A DNA stretch of 64,000 bases, from assembly GCA_013397935.1 (NCBI GenBank), contig VZRN01004720.1, positions 506,072 through 570,071 of the forward strand. The letters run 5' to 3'. Made by a program: the position numbers and the translations under genes. The DNA comes from Dasyornis broadbenti (taxonomy: Eukaryota; Chordata; Aves; Passeriformes; Dasyornithidae). The notes beneath the pieces are model-generated. The model worked only from the letters and a program-made list of their open reading frames with translations, was not told the origin of the DNA and made no database searches. Positions within the stretch are counted from its first letter, which is position 1. Every line of letters begins with the position of its first letter. This document shows positions 51,900-63,326 of the stretch, piece by piece.

Positions 51900-52220
51900 C
51901 AGCGCTTCCTGTGGGCACCGCTGTGTCCCACGGCAGGGCTCAGCCCCCGGGCGGGAGCTGCCTCCTCCGCGTGTCCCTGTGCCGCCGCTGCCGCTGCTCG
52001 GACAGACGGACAGCACGGCAGCGCTGCCCTGCCGCCCCTGCGCTCCGCGGCTCCTGCGGGCGTTTGGGAAGAGCAACCCCAGGAGCTCCCCGTGGCTCCC
52101 GGCACATCCCATGGCTGAGCCAGGAGCAGCAGGAGCCACTGCAGCCCGAGCGGTGCGGGAATGCACAAACCCGGGCCGGGGCAGTGCAGCCAGGACAGCT
52201 CCATGGCTGGGAGACAGCCG
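51900..52220. promoter_or_regulatory. CpG-island-like block
   Basis: About 27 CpGs occur by hand count in some 300 bases, in very GC-rich sequence (for example GTGCCGCCGCTGCCGCTGC and TGCGCTCCGCGGCTCCTGC). It ends exactly where the 30-bp minisatellite begins. An intronic promoter, enhancer or a GC-biased recombination patch are all possible. Confidence 0.45.
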
Positions 52221-52460
52221 GGATGGGCCAGCCCCAGGACAGCACCCAGGGGATTGTCCAGCCCCAGGACAGCACCCAGGGGATTGTCCAGCCCCAGGAC
52301 AGCACCCAGGGGATGGGCCAGCCCCAGGACAGCACCCAGGGGGATTGCCCAGCCCCAGGACAGCACCGGGGGGATTGTCCAGCCCCAGGACAGCACCGGG
52401 GGGATTGCCCAGCCCCAGGACAGCACCAGGGGGATTGCCCAGCCCCAGGACAGCACTCAG
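52221..52460. repeat. 30-bp minisatellite, 8 units
   Basis: Eight units of 30 bases share the core CAGCCCCAGGACAGCACC. Two sub-types alternate, GGATTGTC and GGATGGGC in the first half and GGGATTGCC in the second. The array starts at the 3' edge of a CpG-dense block. The unit is a multiple of three, so long open frames run through it on both strands without being genes. Confidence 0.96.
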
Positions 52461-55400
52461 GCAGATTCTCCCTACACCTCTGCCAGCCCAGCTCACAGTC
52501 AAGGCTGTCAGTGTAGGGATGTGAGGAGAGACACGAGCTCGTCTGGAGTCCTCACTCAAACAGGATCACGGGAGGGATTTGGGATGGATTTTTCCCCTAA
52601 TGCGAGAGATTTGTCACCACATCTCAGGAGCAGACAGGGGCAGCTTCAGTGGGAAGGGCAGTTGTGACCCAGCTCTGTTGCGGTGTGAGGAGTTCTGGGC
52701 AATCCTGGTTCCCAGCGAGCAACGCTTTTCTCACTTGGTGCTGGAAACTCACGCGGGGAGAGGAGGATGGAGCTTGGATCAGCCCCTCCTCCTGCCTGTC
52801 CCGCAGAGGGGGCACTCACTGGAACCAGGTGCTGGAGCTGCACTCCTGGGGCCCTGCCCTCCCATCCCTGCAGCACCCACAGCCTCCACACCATGAATTA
52901 GTGCTCATCTATCCGGGCCAGGACGCTGGCATGTGACACCAGAACAAATTCTGTTAATTCCTCCGTCCCCTGAATACTTTATAGCTTTTAATTAGGGGTG
53001 CGAGCTGTGTGAGAGATGAGATAGAAGTGAGCTCTGGAAACACAGATAAAAAAAGACAGACAGATAAATCACAGGCAGACAGATGCTCATCACACTCGGC
53101 TGCCAGTGAAACACTGAGCCTTATTTTAGACCCACGGAGAGCAGCAGCTTCTCCATTAAAGCCACAGAAAAACATGAGGGTCTTTTCTTGAGATTTTAAA
53201 TAATAAATTTCTAGACAAGTTCTGAGACCCTGATTACACCCCATAACAATTCCAACCACAGCAGATTATTCCCACTGCAACTGGGCACCTCTTTGACCAC
53301 AAGTTTTGTGACCCAAGCTCTAAAAATCTGTTATGACATTAATACTATAAAAAAGTGTATGTAGGGATTTCTTTTATTACTACTTCAAGAAGGAAGAGAG
53401 AAGGAAAGAGAGGCGGCTTTGCCAGCTGGGCTGGCAGAGCGGGAACTTCAGCAGAGAGGAAGCTTTGAGCTTCAGCCAAGCTGCAGCAACTGTGTAAAAC
53501 ATAATTCAGTCGAGGGAGAAGTGTCCACACAGTCAGTCCTTACAGAGACCCAGGGCTGACTGTAACCCTTGCTGGTGGATGAACACACAGAAAACTTCTA
53601 AAAGGCACTAAAAATGAACGGCATTTTCAGAGGGTAAGAGTATGAAATGGCCTCCAGGAAAGCTTACGACTTAAATGTCAAGCAAAGCAATAAAGTGAGA
53701 ATCACCAAGCTCTACAACAAACAAACAAACAAAAAAGTGAAGTTTGTTCTCTTCCTCCCTGTAGAACGCAGCAAACACCAGCAAAGGGATGGTCCGTGTG
53801 AAAAGAAAATGACAATACAATGGCAGCTGAGTAAGATTGGCAACAAATACACACAGGCTGGAAATCAGGAGGAATTTTCTAAACAGAAGAATTCCTGAAA
53901 TAAATGTCCTGTAGGAGTAAGAGCTTCACTGAGTCTGGGCCAGACTTGTTGAGCTCAAGATGAGAACGTACAAAAAGGAGTTTACAACAGGAGGGGACCA
54001 GGCCCAGTGCTCCAGGGGCCTCCTGACCATCCTGCCAGTTTTGCGCGTTGTGACCCTCTGAGAATTCCACGTTTAATCAGCCAGGCTCTCTGTGACTGGT
54101 AGAGAGGCCCAGATCCATTAAACTCCATATTCTGTGCGTTGTTCTATAAATAACCTGAACTTCATGTTCCTCAGTGCTGGAAAAGATTAAACGATAAAGT
54201 TCATTGGAAATGATGTTCTGTTGCTTTAGTGGTGCCGAGGGTAAGGTAGCATTAAAAGGAGAGGCACAGAGCAGGACACGGGAACCTTTCATCTCTGGAA
54301 GGCAATGAAGAGGCCCAAAATAAGATCAAGGTCTGACTGTAAGTGGCTCTATGGAATTATGTAGGAATATAATGAGTTCTACACTATCTCATTTCCATAT
54401 GCAGCTCTGTAACATCTCCCCCAGAGCAAAAGTGACAGAATATTTGAACTTGGCTCAAAAGCTGTTTAATGTAAAGATTTGAGAGGAAGTAAAATCTAAA
54501 GGCGCATGCTTTGTTTCTTAGGGCAAAAAAAGGTTAAAAGGAGAAGAAGAAGTTACTTTTAGATCCTGTCCCACTGCTGTGCTCTGGTGCCTGCCCATTC
54601 CCACAGCCCCATGGGCCGTGGCTGCCACAACAACCACTGCTCCTCGTCGGGGGCCACTTGCTGTCCACAGCCCCAGCTCACCCCAGCTCCAGCCCAGGGA
54701 ACGACCCCAGCCCCAGCCGGGCACCGCAGCCTCGGGCAGAGGCGGCACAGCAGCCTCCCGGTGCCCCAAGCAGGGACTTGTCTGGCGACTGTGGAATTGT
54801 GCTACAGCTTGTAGCTTAATAGTTTATTACCCCACGTAAATCAGGAGTGAGCGCTATCTCCATAAGAACTGGATGAAAGTCATCAATAAATAATAATTAG
54901 CTGTTTCCTGAGCCTGCCATCTGGTAAGCGTTTCTCCCAGCCAGCAGCTCCTGCTCCCTGCACTTCTCCAAAGGGCAAAAAGAGGAGCCCAGGCTCTTCT
55001 CTCTGCTCTGCCAGTCCCTTTGGGAAGTGCAGGCACCCAGGACACTGCACCCTCCCCTCCCCACCTCAGCACTCCACCTGTGCACGTCTCCAGGGCCCTT
55101 CCTGCTTTTTCTGAGCCTCCAGTTTCTTAAAAACCAGCAAAGCCCAGAAGTTCCTGAGCCCTCCTTCCATCCTGCTCTGAGAAACACGTGGGCTCCAAGA
55201 TAACCAAATTAATCATTCTAACCCGTAAGTGGCTGTCATTAGTATTATTATTTTCATCATATAAATTATCTTCCAGATTAGGTCATATGCATTTTGAGAG
55301 CCTGTGGTTTCCTAGCAACTCCTCTCCCCATCTCCATGCAGACACAGTGTGCCGTTTGCTTTTCCTTTTTTAGCCTCCCTGGCAGGGGTTATATTCAGTA

Positions 55401-55849
55401 ACAGCGATCTCAGGCCCGGCCCTGGTGACCTTTAGTCTGTCACAATTCGGGGACAAGACGCAGAAGACAGCTCTTCCCCCCCAAAAAATGAAGTTTGCAG
55501 CAGAAGGCCAGAGAGCCAGAGCCCTCCACCTGCCCACCTTCTGTCCCCAGAGCAGGAGCCCTGAGTTCTGCAGGACAGGGATGAGAAAAACACGCCCACA
55601 TGTGCTAAAAACTGGCAGAATTTGGGAGATCTTAAGCCCTGCTTTACCGCCAGGCTTGATCAAAGTTCCACACCCCACACAGCCCCGGGACAGGCACCCA
55701 AACACAGCAGAGCTGGTGTCACTTGACACAGGCGCTTTCCAAAGAATTCTCGTTTGCACAGACATTCACACAAAAACCTGAACTGTTGCTTTAGAGTTGT
55801 TTAGAGCCCAATGGAGGAAACTGTCTGGAGGGCCAAACCAATTTTAGGC

Positions 55850-56060
55850 ACCACTTTTAATTAACTTCTCTAGCTGAGTTAATCAAGATATCTACCAAAT
55901 TTAATCACGATGGGGACCCGGAGCTGGGTGCCGTGACGATCCCAGCCAATCCTTTGTGTGAGGAGAATAGGATTAACTTCTGTCCTGCCCCACTGACACT
56001 TTTTAAAATAACAACGTCTGTTCTAAACTACAAAAGCTGTGGGGCTTAATTATTTAGATA
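55850..56060. promoter_or_regulatory. Candidate conserved non-coding element
   Basis: The block contains TTTTAATTAACTTC, GAGTTAATCAAGATATC, AATTTAATCACGATGG and GGGCTTAATTATTTAG. It is dense in TAAT cores and near 2 kb upstream of the tail exon at 58123. Confidence 0.28.
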
Positions 56061-57109
56061 GCGAGTGGCCCTGTTTCAAAAGGAAAAGGGAGCAGAGCTC
56101 AGAACCATCTCCAGCCCACATGGAGAACAGCTATTAATATTTGATCCCCTGCTAGGCCGGAGGCAAAGGGAATAATGTTCATTACAACAGCCTGAGACTG
56201 AATCCTCTGCAACAATCGACTGAACTGAGGATGAGGATGAACCTTTCCTGCCACAGGTGCAGTGGGCTGGGCACTGGCAATTCCTCCAGCAAAGGAGCTG
56301 ATCTTTTATCCAGCACAGAGAGGAACGGGAACCTTCAGGGGTGACCATCAGGGCATCCCTGGGAAAACCATCTGTGCACCCACAATCCCTCCTGGTTAGA
56401 GGAAAGAGAGGATCACTGTGAGCAGTGAGGGACACACAAAGGCGCACACTTCATTTAGAGGAAACAATTTCTTGGAAATGTAATTATCAGGAACAGAGGG
56501 ACAAAGCCATGGACCTGGACAATGAAATACTCCTTGGTCTTTATCCCTGCTCTCTCCCACAGCTCCCATTCCATAGCAGCAGCCCCTATGGGTTTTGTCC
56601 CAGGTGTCAGCCTCAGGCCGGTCCTTTTCAGGGCCTAGAGCAACGCAGCCGCTTGGGAAAGCCTTCAGAAAGTGAAGATCCAGTTCCTCCTGCTGCTGTG
56701 TTCTCAGTCTGTGTCCTGCCCCTGCCTCAGGCCTGGCACAGAGATCTCCCTCACACACCCATTAGGAGGCTCAGCGTTAAACTGGGACACGGAAATCCAG
56801 GTGAGGTGTAGAGAATAAAGCCAATTTCAGACGTCCCCATTTCGGGGGTCAAAGGACGACCTATTTTCCAGACTGGTCATAGTCTGTGTCACCCAATTAA
56901 AGCTGCAAACTTTACCCTGTGCCTGAGAGATCGTCTGCTCGAGCACAAGGTCTTCACGAGAAACAAATATTTCAGATATTCCCAGTATTGAAGGCTGGGG
57001 CTGCTCACACCTGGACAGGAGCAGAGCTCCCGGAATGGCTGCGCTCTCTGGGCCTACTGCAGATATTTGCCTCCTGCCTTCCCTCTTCCTACAGAGTTTA
57101 CCCATTAGC

Positions 57110-57260
57110 ACCTCTAATTAGAAGGGAAAATCACGAGCTCTATGTTATTTAAGGGATTATGCAGCATTTTAAACCAGAGCACAATGTAATTATTTTTTAA
57201 TAGCTGCAGCTATTTCATGTATTTACTTTTAATGGTGTTTGAGTCATAAATTAACAGTAG
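57110..57260. promoter_or_regulatory. Candidate conserved non-coding element
   Basis: The block contains CCTCTAATTAGAAGG (an inverted repeat), GTAATTATTTTTTAATAGC and TGAGTCATAAATTAAC (AP-1/MAF-like TGAGTCA). It lies about 900 bases upstream of the 58123 exon. Confidence 0.3.
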
Positions 57261-57643
57261 AAAAGAAAAAAAGGCAAATCACTTGACGGAGGAGCAGGCA
57301 GCAGTTGAAAAGAAAAACTAAAATGCTAAAAGGAATTATCAAAAATAATCAAAAAGGAAGAGGGAGGGTCTTAGTTTTTCAGTTTGCCTTATTCTGGACT
57401 GCTTCTTGTCACCTGCCTTGTCCCCCTGGAGATGTGTGTTTCTGGACAGGGATATTTTATCAGAGACCAGAGTTAACGAAGTGCCACTGCCACCGCAGGG
57501 ACACAGGTCCAGGCTCACCGAGGAGCCACTGCCCCCGAGCTGCTGCACACGGGCAGAGCAGGGGACAGGGAGAGCCCAGGGCTGAGAGAGAACGAGGGGT
57601 GCAGGGGGTGGTGAACCATGGAGGCACCACCGGAGCAGAGATC

Positions 57644-57825
57644 CTGAGCTCTGGGCACCTCACCTGAGCTCTGGGCACCTCACCTGGGCTTTGGACACTC
57701 CACCTGAGCTCTGGACACCCCACCTGAGCTCTGGACATCACACACAAGCTCTGGACACCCCACCCAGGCTCTGGACACCCCACCTGGGCTCTGGCCATCA
57801 CACACGAGCTCAGGACACCACACAC
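57644..57825. repeat. 20-bp minisatellite, about 9 units
   Basis: Nine units of exactly 20 bases, consensus near CTGAGCTCTGGACACCCCAC, with a CATCACACA variant in two or three units. The array ends about 300 bases upstream of the exon at 58123. Confidence 0.95.
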
Positions 57826-57980
57826 AGTGCCTGTGCCCGCAGCACGGCCAGGACAGGGCTCCAGTGCTCCACATCTCACCCCAAAAACGAACTCTGGCGA
57901 GCAGAAAGGAGCCTGCAGACCCCAGCTCCTGTCTCGGGGAGTTGTTACAGCTCTGGGGCAGATGCTGTGCCCCTGCACCC

Positions 57981-58013
57981 AGACACACAGACAGACACAG
58001 ACAGACAGACAGA
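57981..58013. repeat. ACAG microsatellite
   Basis: An imperfect run of ACAG/ACAC tetramers lies about 110 bases upstream of the 58123 splice acceptor. Confidence 0.88.
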
Positions 58014-58122
58014 GCCACCTGCGCCCCTGTTCCCAACAAGCGCAGAGGGACCCCCCAGCTGTGCTCGGTGCTGGCAGCAGGGGCCGTGTCCCCAGCCCTG
58101 AGGCCGCTCTTTGTCCCCGCAG

Positions 58123-58224
58123 AAGGCGCGGCTGGCGCGGATCCGCGTGGCCAAGACGGGCAGCTCCAACGCGTACCTGCACAGCAAGCGCAACGGGCTC
58201 CTCAACGAGGCCCTGGAGCTCACG
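58123..58224 (+). CDS. KCND3: KCND3 (Kv4.3) internal exon: proximal cytoplasmic C-terminus
   Basis: This exon encodes 34 residues (phase 0 on both sides) of the membrane-proximal cytoplasmic tail: KARLARIRVAK, then TGSSNAYLHSK, then RNGLLNEALELT. An acceptor ending CCCCGCAG precedes it and a GTGAGT donor follows. Joined to the exon ending at 45749 it reads RRAQK-KARLARI, the continuous Kv4 sequence. The VAKTGSSNAYLHSK stretch is the Kv4.3 form; Kv4.2 has Ala, Ser, Ala, Met and Gln at several of these positions, so this exon supports KCND3. The first bases form a CAG-AAG (NAGNAG) tandem acceptor. Use of the second AG would drop one Lys without changing frame. The exon is GC-rich with G or C at most third positions and sits in a CpG-dense stretch, unlike the AT-richer intron around it. 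Confidence 0.96.
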
Positions 58225-58232
58225 GTGAGTGC

Positions 58233-58254
58233 TCCCCTCCCTCCCTCCCTCCCT
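58233..58254 (+). repeat. TCCC microsatellite beside a splice donor
   Basis: About five TCCC units begin nine bases downstream of the exon end at 58224, so the pyrimidine run sits where intronic splicing-regulatory proteins such as PTB or hnRNPs could bind. The regulatory role is conjecture. Confidence 0.85.
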
Positions 58255-58390
58255 GCCGCTGCCGTCCCTGGGCGCGCTGCCCTGATCGCTACCCAGCCCG
58301 GCTCAGGGGACGCTGCCGTCACACACTGCACGTGTGGTGTGCGGGCACAGCTGGAATCCAGCTGCTCGACGGGATGGGAGGGAAAAGCTT

Positions 58391-58426
58391 CCTTGAGCTC
58401 CTCCTTGAGCTCCTCCTTGGGCTCAG
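58391..58426. repeat. 12-bp triplicate
   Basis: Three tandem copies of CCTTGAGCTCCT, the last with two changes. Confidence 0.85.
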
Positions 58427-59002
58427 CAGGATCTGGCTTTCCAGCAGGAGCGGGCTCACAGCTCCCTCTGATCCCTGGGTGTGACGGAGCTGCTGGAGCT
58501 GCGCTGATTTACACAGCCCACACTATAAATACCCGCTGCCTTCCGTTTATGTTTAAGAGTTTAATATGTACTATCTGATCATCTCCAACAGGACAGGAAA
58601 ACATTCCCTAGCTCCTGTTTCAGGAAACTGGTGGTGGGTTTATTTTTAAAGGCCTCCCGAGGCCTCTGGCTGTTCAGGAGGAGGAAAGTTTTAAGTGCTC
58701 AGATTGCTCAGCAGCAGCAGCAAACACGAGAGGAGGCTATTACCTTAAGCCTGATCAACACCAGAGCAGGTATTAGCACATTTCATGGATTTCATTTCAA
58801 ATAGATCAGCCTTTCGTGCATGTGGGGAGTGAAGAGGGAGATGACGGATGTTTGATCGAGCCCCAGAGCCGCCCAGAGCTCCTCTGTGCATCCCCACCTG
58901 GGATCTCATCCTCAGCGTGGCTTTCCCTGGGACACATCCCTGCCTTCGTGCCCAGGGAGGAGCAGCAGAGCTGGGCAAGGGCTGCAGAATGAGTTCTCTG
59001 AG

Positions 59003-59052
59003 GAGCAGCTGAGGGAGCTGGGGGGGCTTTTCCAACCTCAATAACTGTAAAA
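59003..59052 (+). mobile_element. Possible CR1 LINE remnant
   Basis: CAGCTGAGGGAGCTGGGGG joins directly to GCTTTTCCAACCTCAATAAC. In CR1 these two pieces are separated by a few hundred bases, so this could be an internally deleted copy. The match is short. Confidence 0.45.
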
Positions 59053-60028
59053 TCGAAGCTGAGAAAACCCTTTCAGCTCCCGTAAAAGCTGCTCCCAGCA
59101 CCTGAGCCCACTCCCAGCCCGGCTCAGTGGGCTCGGCGCAGGGAAGTCGTGCAGCACCTGGCTTTGCACGTAGGATGTGCTCGGTGCAGCCCGAGCCAGG
59201 CAAATCCGGCCCTTTACACCTGCAGTGCTTTCCGAGCTGTTCTACAGAAGCACTGCACAGCAAGCACAGGTTTGGAAGGTGGGGGGCCCAGAGCAGTTCC
59301 TGTTCTCCCTTCTAAAACAAGTTCAGTTCTTCTGACTGCACATCCAACGTCGTCTCCTGCGCTGCAAACGGCAGCCACGCTCAGCGAATCTGTTCCTTGG
59401 ACCATATGTCACTGCTGAGCAGCTCAGGAGTTTCTGTATCACGTAAAGGCCAGGCAGACCGGTCACACCTATCCCAGAGCTTTATCCCTGCGCAGGAAAG
59501 GCTCAGGACTGGGAAGTCAGCTCTGCTGGGATTCTGCTGTTTCACTACCCAGAAAAATGGGAAACTTTGCCTCAAAATTTTAAACTCCCTTTTAAGCTTT
59601 AGGGTTTCTGGTGTTTAAAAACGCCAGAAGAGCTTAGCAGGATCCGTCAGTTTGCACTCGATCTTGCAGCCTGTCATCCCAACAAGAATCTCCTCGCTTC
59701 TCTTGTCAACCAAAACTCCCTGCCAAGACCACTCAGGGAAGAGCAGCTGACACACCAATGCTTAAGTCCAAAATACACGAGGCTGAGAGGAATATTTGGC
59801 TGAATGGGTTCATTTTCTGGCACTTGCCCAAAAATAAGTGGGAAAAGGATCATTTTGGCTACAAAGCTACTGTTGACACAGGAATGAAAACAGAAACATT
59901 TCTAAAGAGGTTCCAGAGGGGTTTTTTTTACCCACTAATAACTAAATTTAGCCCTATAGGAGCTCCTATAGCAAGCTTTCACAAGATTTTCTGAGTGTAA
60001 CTTCCTTTCTGGAGGGCTTATAGCTCTA

Positions 60029-60098
60029 CATCATAGAATCCCAGAAGGGTTTGGGCCAGAATCAAGATCCAACACGTCTCTCCATCCCCAGGTAGTGG
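60029..60098 (-). mobile_element. CR1 LINE 3' fragment, short
   Basis: A reverse-oriented CR1 terminus: CATCATAGAATCCCAGAAGG, GGTTTGGGCCAGAATCAAGA, TCCAACACGTCTCTCCATCC. Only the last 70 bases or so of the element are present. Confidence 0.78.
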
Positions 60099-63000
60099 CA
60101 TCAATTAATTACAGAAGTGCAGAGCGTTCTTCCCTTCAGGTGTACATGACCAGTTGAACTCCACGAGGCAAGATTTTATATCCTTTCATTTCATGGCAGA
60201 ACAACAAACTCTTCTGCAGAGCACAAAATGTGAATGACAGCAGCCTAGACAGCCAAGTTTTTTAAGCTGTAAAAACGTAAAGGAACACGACTTGTGTAGC
60301 TGCTCCAACAGGCACCAAAATGCGATCTCCATCCTGTGCGTATTTGTCAGCCAAATCCGCACAAACTGCCTCCCTGCTCAGCTACAAGCCCTGTGCTGAC
60401 GCCTTGCCCAGGATCCCAGTGCACAGGAATGGCTGCCCACGGCCACACTGCCCCAGGGCCGCCTCAGCAGCAATTCCAGCTGCCATCGCCCCACGGCCAC
60501 GAGCAGATCTGCTCTCTCCCCTCAGCAGCGCTGCCCCAGCCCTGGCCCAGCAGATTGGCTGCCACCGGGAGGGGTCCCCGAGCCCAGCCGTGGCCCCGCA
60601 AGGTGCCCGGGCTGTGGCTCTGCAGTCAAACCAATAAATTGGAAATTCAGGAGGGATCAGGATTCCGGAGCATGAGCCGGAGTGTCCTTTCATTAGCGCC
60701 AGAATGAGCAGCCTGACACCACCCTCCGAGGGAACAGCACGTCCCCAGCCTGGAGCCTCCCAGCAAAGTGAAGAAAAGGCGAAGAAAAGGATTCGTCCAA
60801 GGACAGCAGCAGGAAGGAGATCTGCTTCCAGCAAAGACGCAGACTCGTGCTTCACAAGCGTGGATTTGTGGCATTTGCCATCTAGACACGAAGCACTCAG
60901 ACTGTTTTCTTCTCATTTAGAGATTTTTTTAGTGGGCTTTATGTCAGAAGTGCTCAAGGGGTGGTGAGCTCCTTGCCGTGGCAGCAGCCTACATATCCTC
61001 TTAGCACTAATCTGCTTGTACAGCCAGCTGCAAGTCCCTCTCAGCTGCAGTGCCAGGAGGGGCATATCCTGGGAGCAGGGGTCTGGCAGGTCTGGTGCCT
61101 TCGCACAAGCTCCAGATCAGCCCCGGGGCTGTTCTCTGGGCAGGGCCAGTGCAGCCCCTGAGCCAGTTCAGCAGGGCCCAGTGATAATAGAGGTAAAGGA
61201 AGCATTTTGGATTTCAGAAGTGGCACCACAGGGTGCTGCAGCCTCCCTCCAGCAGCTCACTGAGCATCTGGGAATGGAAACTGGCATCACATCCTTGCAA
61301 AGCTGCCATCCCTGCTCCAAGAGCAAACCTCTCCTTCCCCCACAGCTCTTCCTTTACAGCTGAACTCTTCTGCTGAAGACACGGATCTCCTCTGCCTGCA
61401 GTGGCACAGGCACCGCTGATGCAACCCCTGCAGGCTCCCTTTCCTCAGCGCTGCTCCCAAAATGCCAAGGGTCTGGGATGCTGGTGCTGGGCCTGGCCCA
61501 GGGAAGCGGCTCCCGCAGATCTCGTGCCCGATTTCCCCCAGGATGGCCTCGGGAGTTCCCTGCTCTTTGCTCCTGGAAGCACCGAGCTGGCTGAAACAAC
61601 CCCAAAGGAAGAGCAGGTCCAGGTGCCACTCCCTGACGCTCCAGGTAGCTCCAGGTCACTGCCATCCCTTGAGCCCTTTCCCTCAGGGCCAAGCCCAGCC
61701 TGTGGGAAGGCAGAAGGAGAGACTGGGCTCTGCTGCCAACACTTCACAACTGGCTTGGGTCTCCTGCCAGAGCTGTGGAAGCTCTGTCTTGGCTTTCCGA
61801 TCCCATTTAGATTTCCTCTCAGGCAAATCCCCATAAAAAGATACTGTTTGCAATCTGTGCTCCTCTCTCTTTTCCCAGAGTTTTAGTGCAGCATCATCTC
61901 TGCTTTAGGGCTTGCAAGGACCTCCATGGGAAATATTCCAAGCCAGACTCCAGTGGAGTCAGTCATCCCAGCAGGAGCCAACAGGGCCTGCGGGATGCGT
62001 TACCTCACCAGGAGGATTGTTATTAAGAAAAACGGAACTGATTTTTTTTTTTTGGCCCACTTCTAAAAATACATCTGGGAATGCTCATCCTCCAAAACAA
62101 CAGCAACAGAAAATCCATCACCTGCCTCAGATACATTCCCATAGGAATCCATGAATTGTCTGTTCAGAAGTCAGCTTCCTTAAGGTACCGCTTCAGCTGT
62201 GCTTTGGCGCCTGTCAGAGACAGAGCTGCTCCTTCACTGGAGGATCACAGCAGCAGCCTGGGAGCAGCACCCAGAGCAGGCACTCGCAGGGAGGCAGAGG
62301 CACACAGGGCTGCATTTAAATGCAATGCTTTAACCACAGCTGAATGCGATCCCCTCGAGAGCAGCAAGCAATGGCTTGGCAGGATGTTCTGCCACCCAGT
62401 TCCTCTCCTGAGCGCTCAGATCCCGCTGCTTGGTGTCTGAGCAGCCATTCAAGCCATGCACATCCACTTTTCACTTTCAGGTTTAGGCATTACAGAAGAC
62501 ACCAGGCCCCCCTCACTTCTGAGGCACGGGGAAACGTCTTACACCGCCTGACTGCTGCCTTAATGCTCGTCATTGTCTTTGAAAACGCTCCAAGACACAC
62601 AGCAGATCAAGGTGTCATGAAATCACCGGCAGACACTTACGTAGCAGTAAGAGAATCTCCCGAAAGGCCCAAATGTGAGCGGTGCCGTTCCCTGCTCCCG
62701 CGTGACTCAGGAGCTTTTGGCACACGAGCTCCCAGCGCTGCGCAGCCCCGAAGGTCAGGCAGAGCCAGGGCTGGCCAGGCAGCTTTGCTGTGCCTCTGGC
62801 ACACACTCGAGGGCAGGGGACATCTGTTGGCGTTCAAAGGTCACGGCAAGCTTAGAATTCTTAGTGCATTTTGGAAAAGTACAGCGGCACAGATTCTGTT
62901 TTTCCTTTGCCTTCTCTTTTTTCGTTTCCTTCTGATTCCTGACTTGGACATCCTAAGTCAGAGCCCTTCCCTTATTTCCTCCCCAGCTACAGAATTCCAA

Positions 63001-63233
63001 GAAACACATGGGGTTTGAATCAGAGCTGAGCCCACCTGAGCAGACAAGAGAAATCATTAAGAAAAAACATTGAGCAAACCTAAGAGTCAGGAGAAAAACC
63101 TGAGAGCTGTCAAGGCTGAAATTGTTATCTTTAGCCCTGTGGAAGCTCCTGCTGGTGCTGCTGCTTCTGTTTGTTTTCATGGTTTTACACCTGCTCTGGG
63201 TTTTGTTCCCCTCCTGTTTTTGTGGCCGTTCAG

Positions 63234-63326
63234 GGATCCACGGAAGAGGAGCAGCACATGGCCAAAGGCACCTCGTTAATCGAAAGCCAACACCACCATC
63301 TGCTGCACTGCCTGGAGAAAACCACC
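63234..63326 (+). CDS. KCND3: KCND3 (Kv4.3) internal exon: C-terminal dileucine targeting segment
   Basis: This exon encodes 31 residues in phase 0: GSTEEEQHMAKGTSLIESQ followed by HHHLLHCLEKTT. TTCAG precedes it and GTAAGT follows. The HHHLLHCLEKTT stretch is the conserved Kv4 dileucine segment, known in the family as a dendritic-targeting signal in the cytoplasmic tail. The TSLIESQ residues before it fit Kv4.3 rather than Kv4.2. Compared with the mammalian Kv4.3 exon as I remember it (30 residues, beginning GTPEEEHMGK), this copy has one extra Gln after the acidic run and four substitutions. The difference is in frame and so compatible with function. In mammals the next exon is an optional 19-residue insert that makes the long isoform; I could not find it in the remaining 674 bases. 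Confidence 0.95.

Larger units (their letters stand above)
58225..63233 (+). other. KCND3: KCND3 intron
   Basis: This intron separates the 102-base and 93-base exons, phase 0, with a GTGAGT donor and a TTCAG acceptor. It starts with a short TCCC repeat and a CpG-rich stretch continuous with the preceding exon. It then holds a 12-bp triplicate at 58391-58426, a short CR1-like remnant near 59.0 kb and a CR1 3' end near 60.03 kb. A run of 12 T lies at 62042-62053. The remainder shows nothing I can name. Confidence 0.92.

Noticed and set aside
52221..52460. CRISPR-like regular repeats
   Set aside because: Units are directly tandem with no unique spacers, and the locus is vertebrate; it is a minisatellite.
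51729..52667. Pro/Gly-rich open frames up to 276 codons on both strands
   Set aside because: They are produced by the 30-bp repeat and the adjoining CpG-rich block, which lack stops in several frames. No splice structure supports them.
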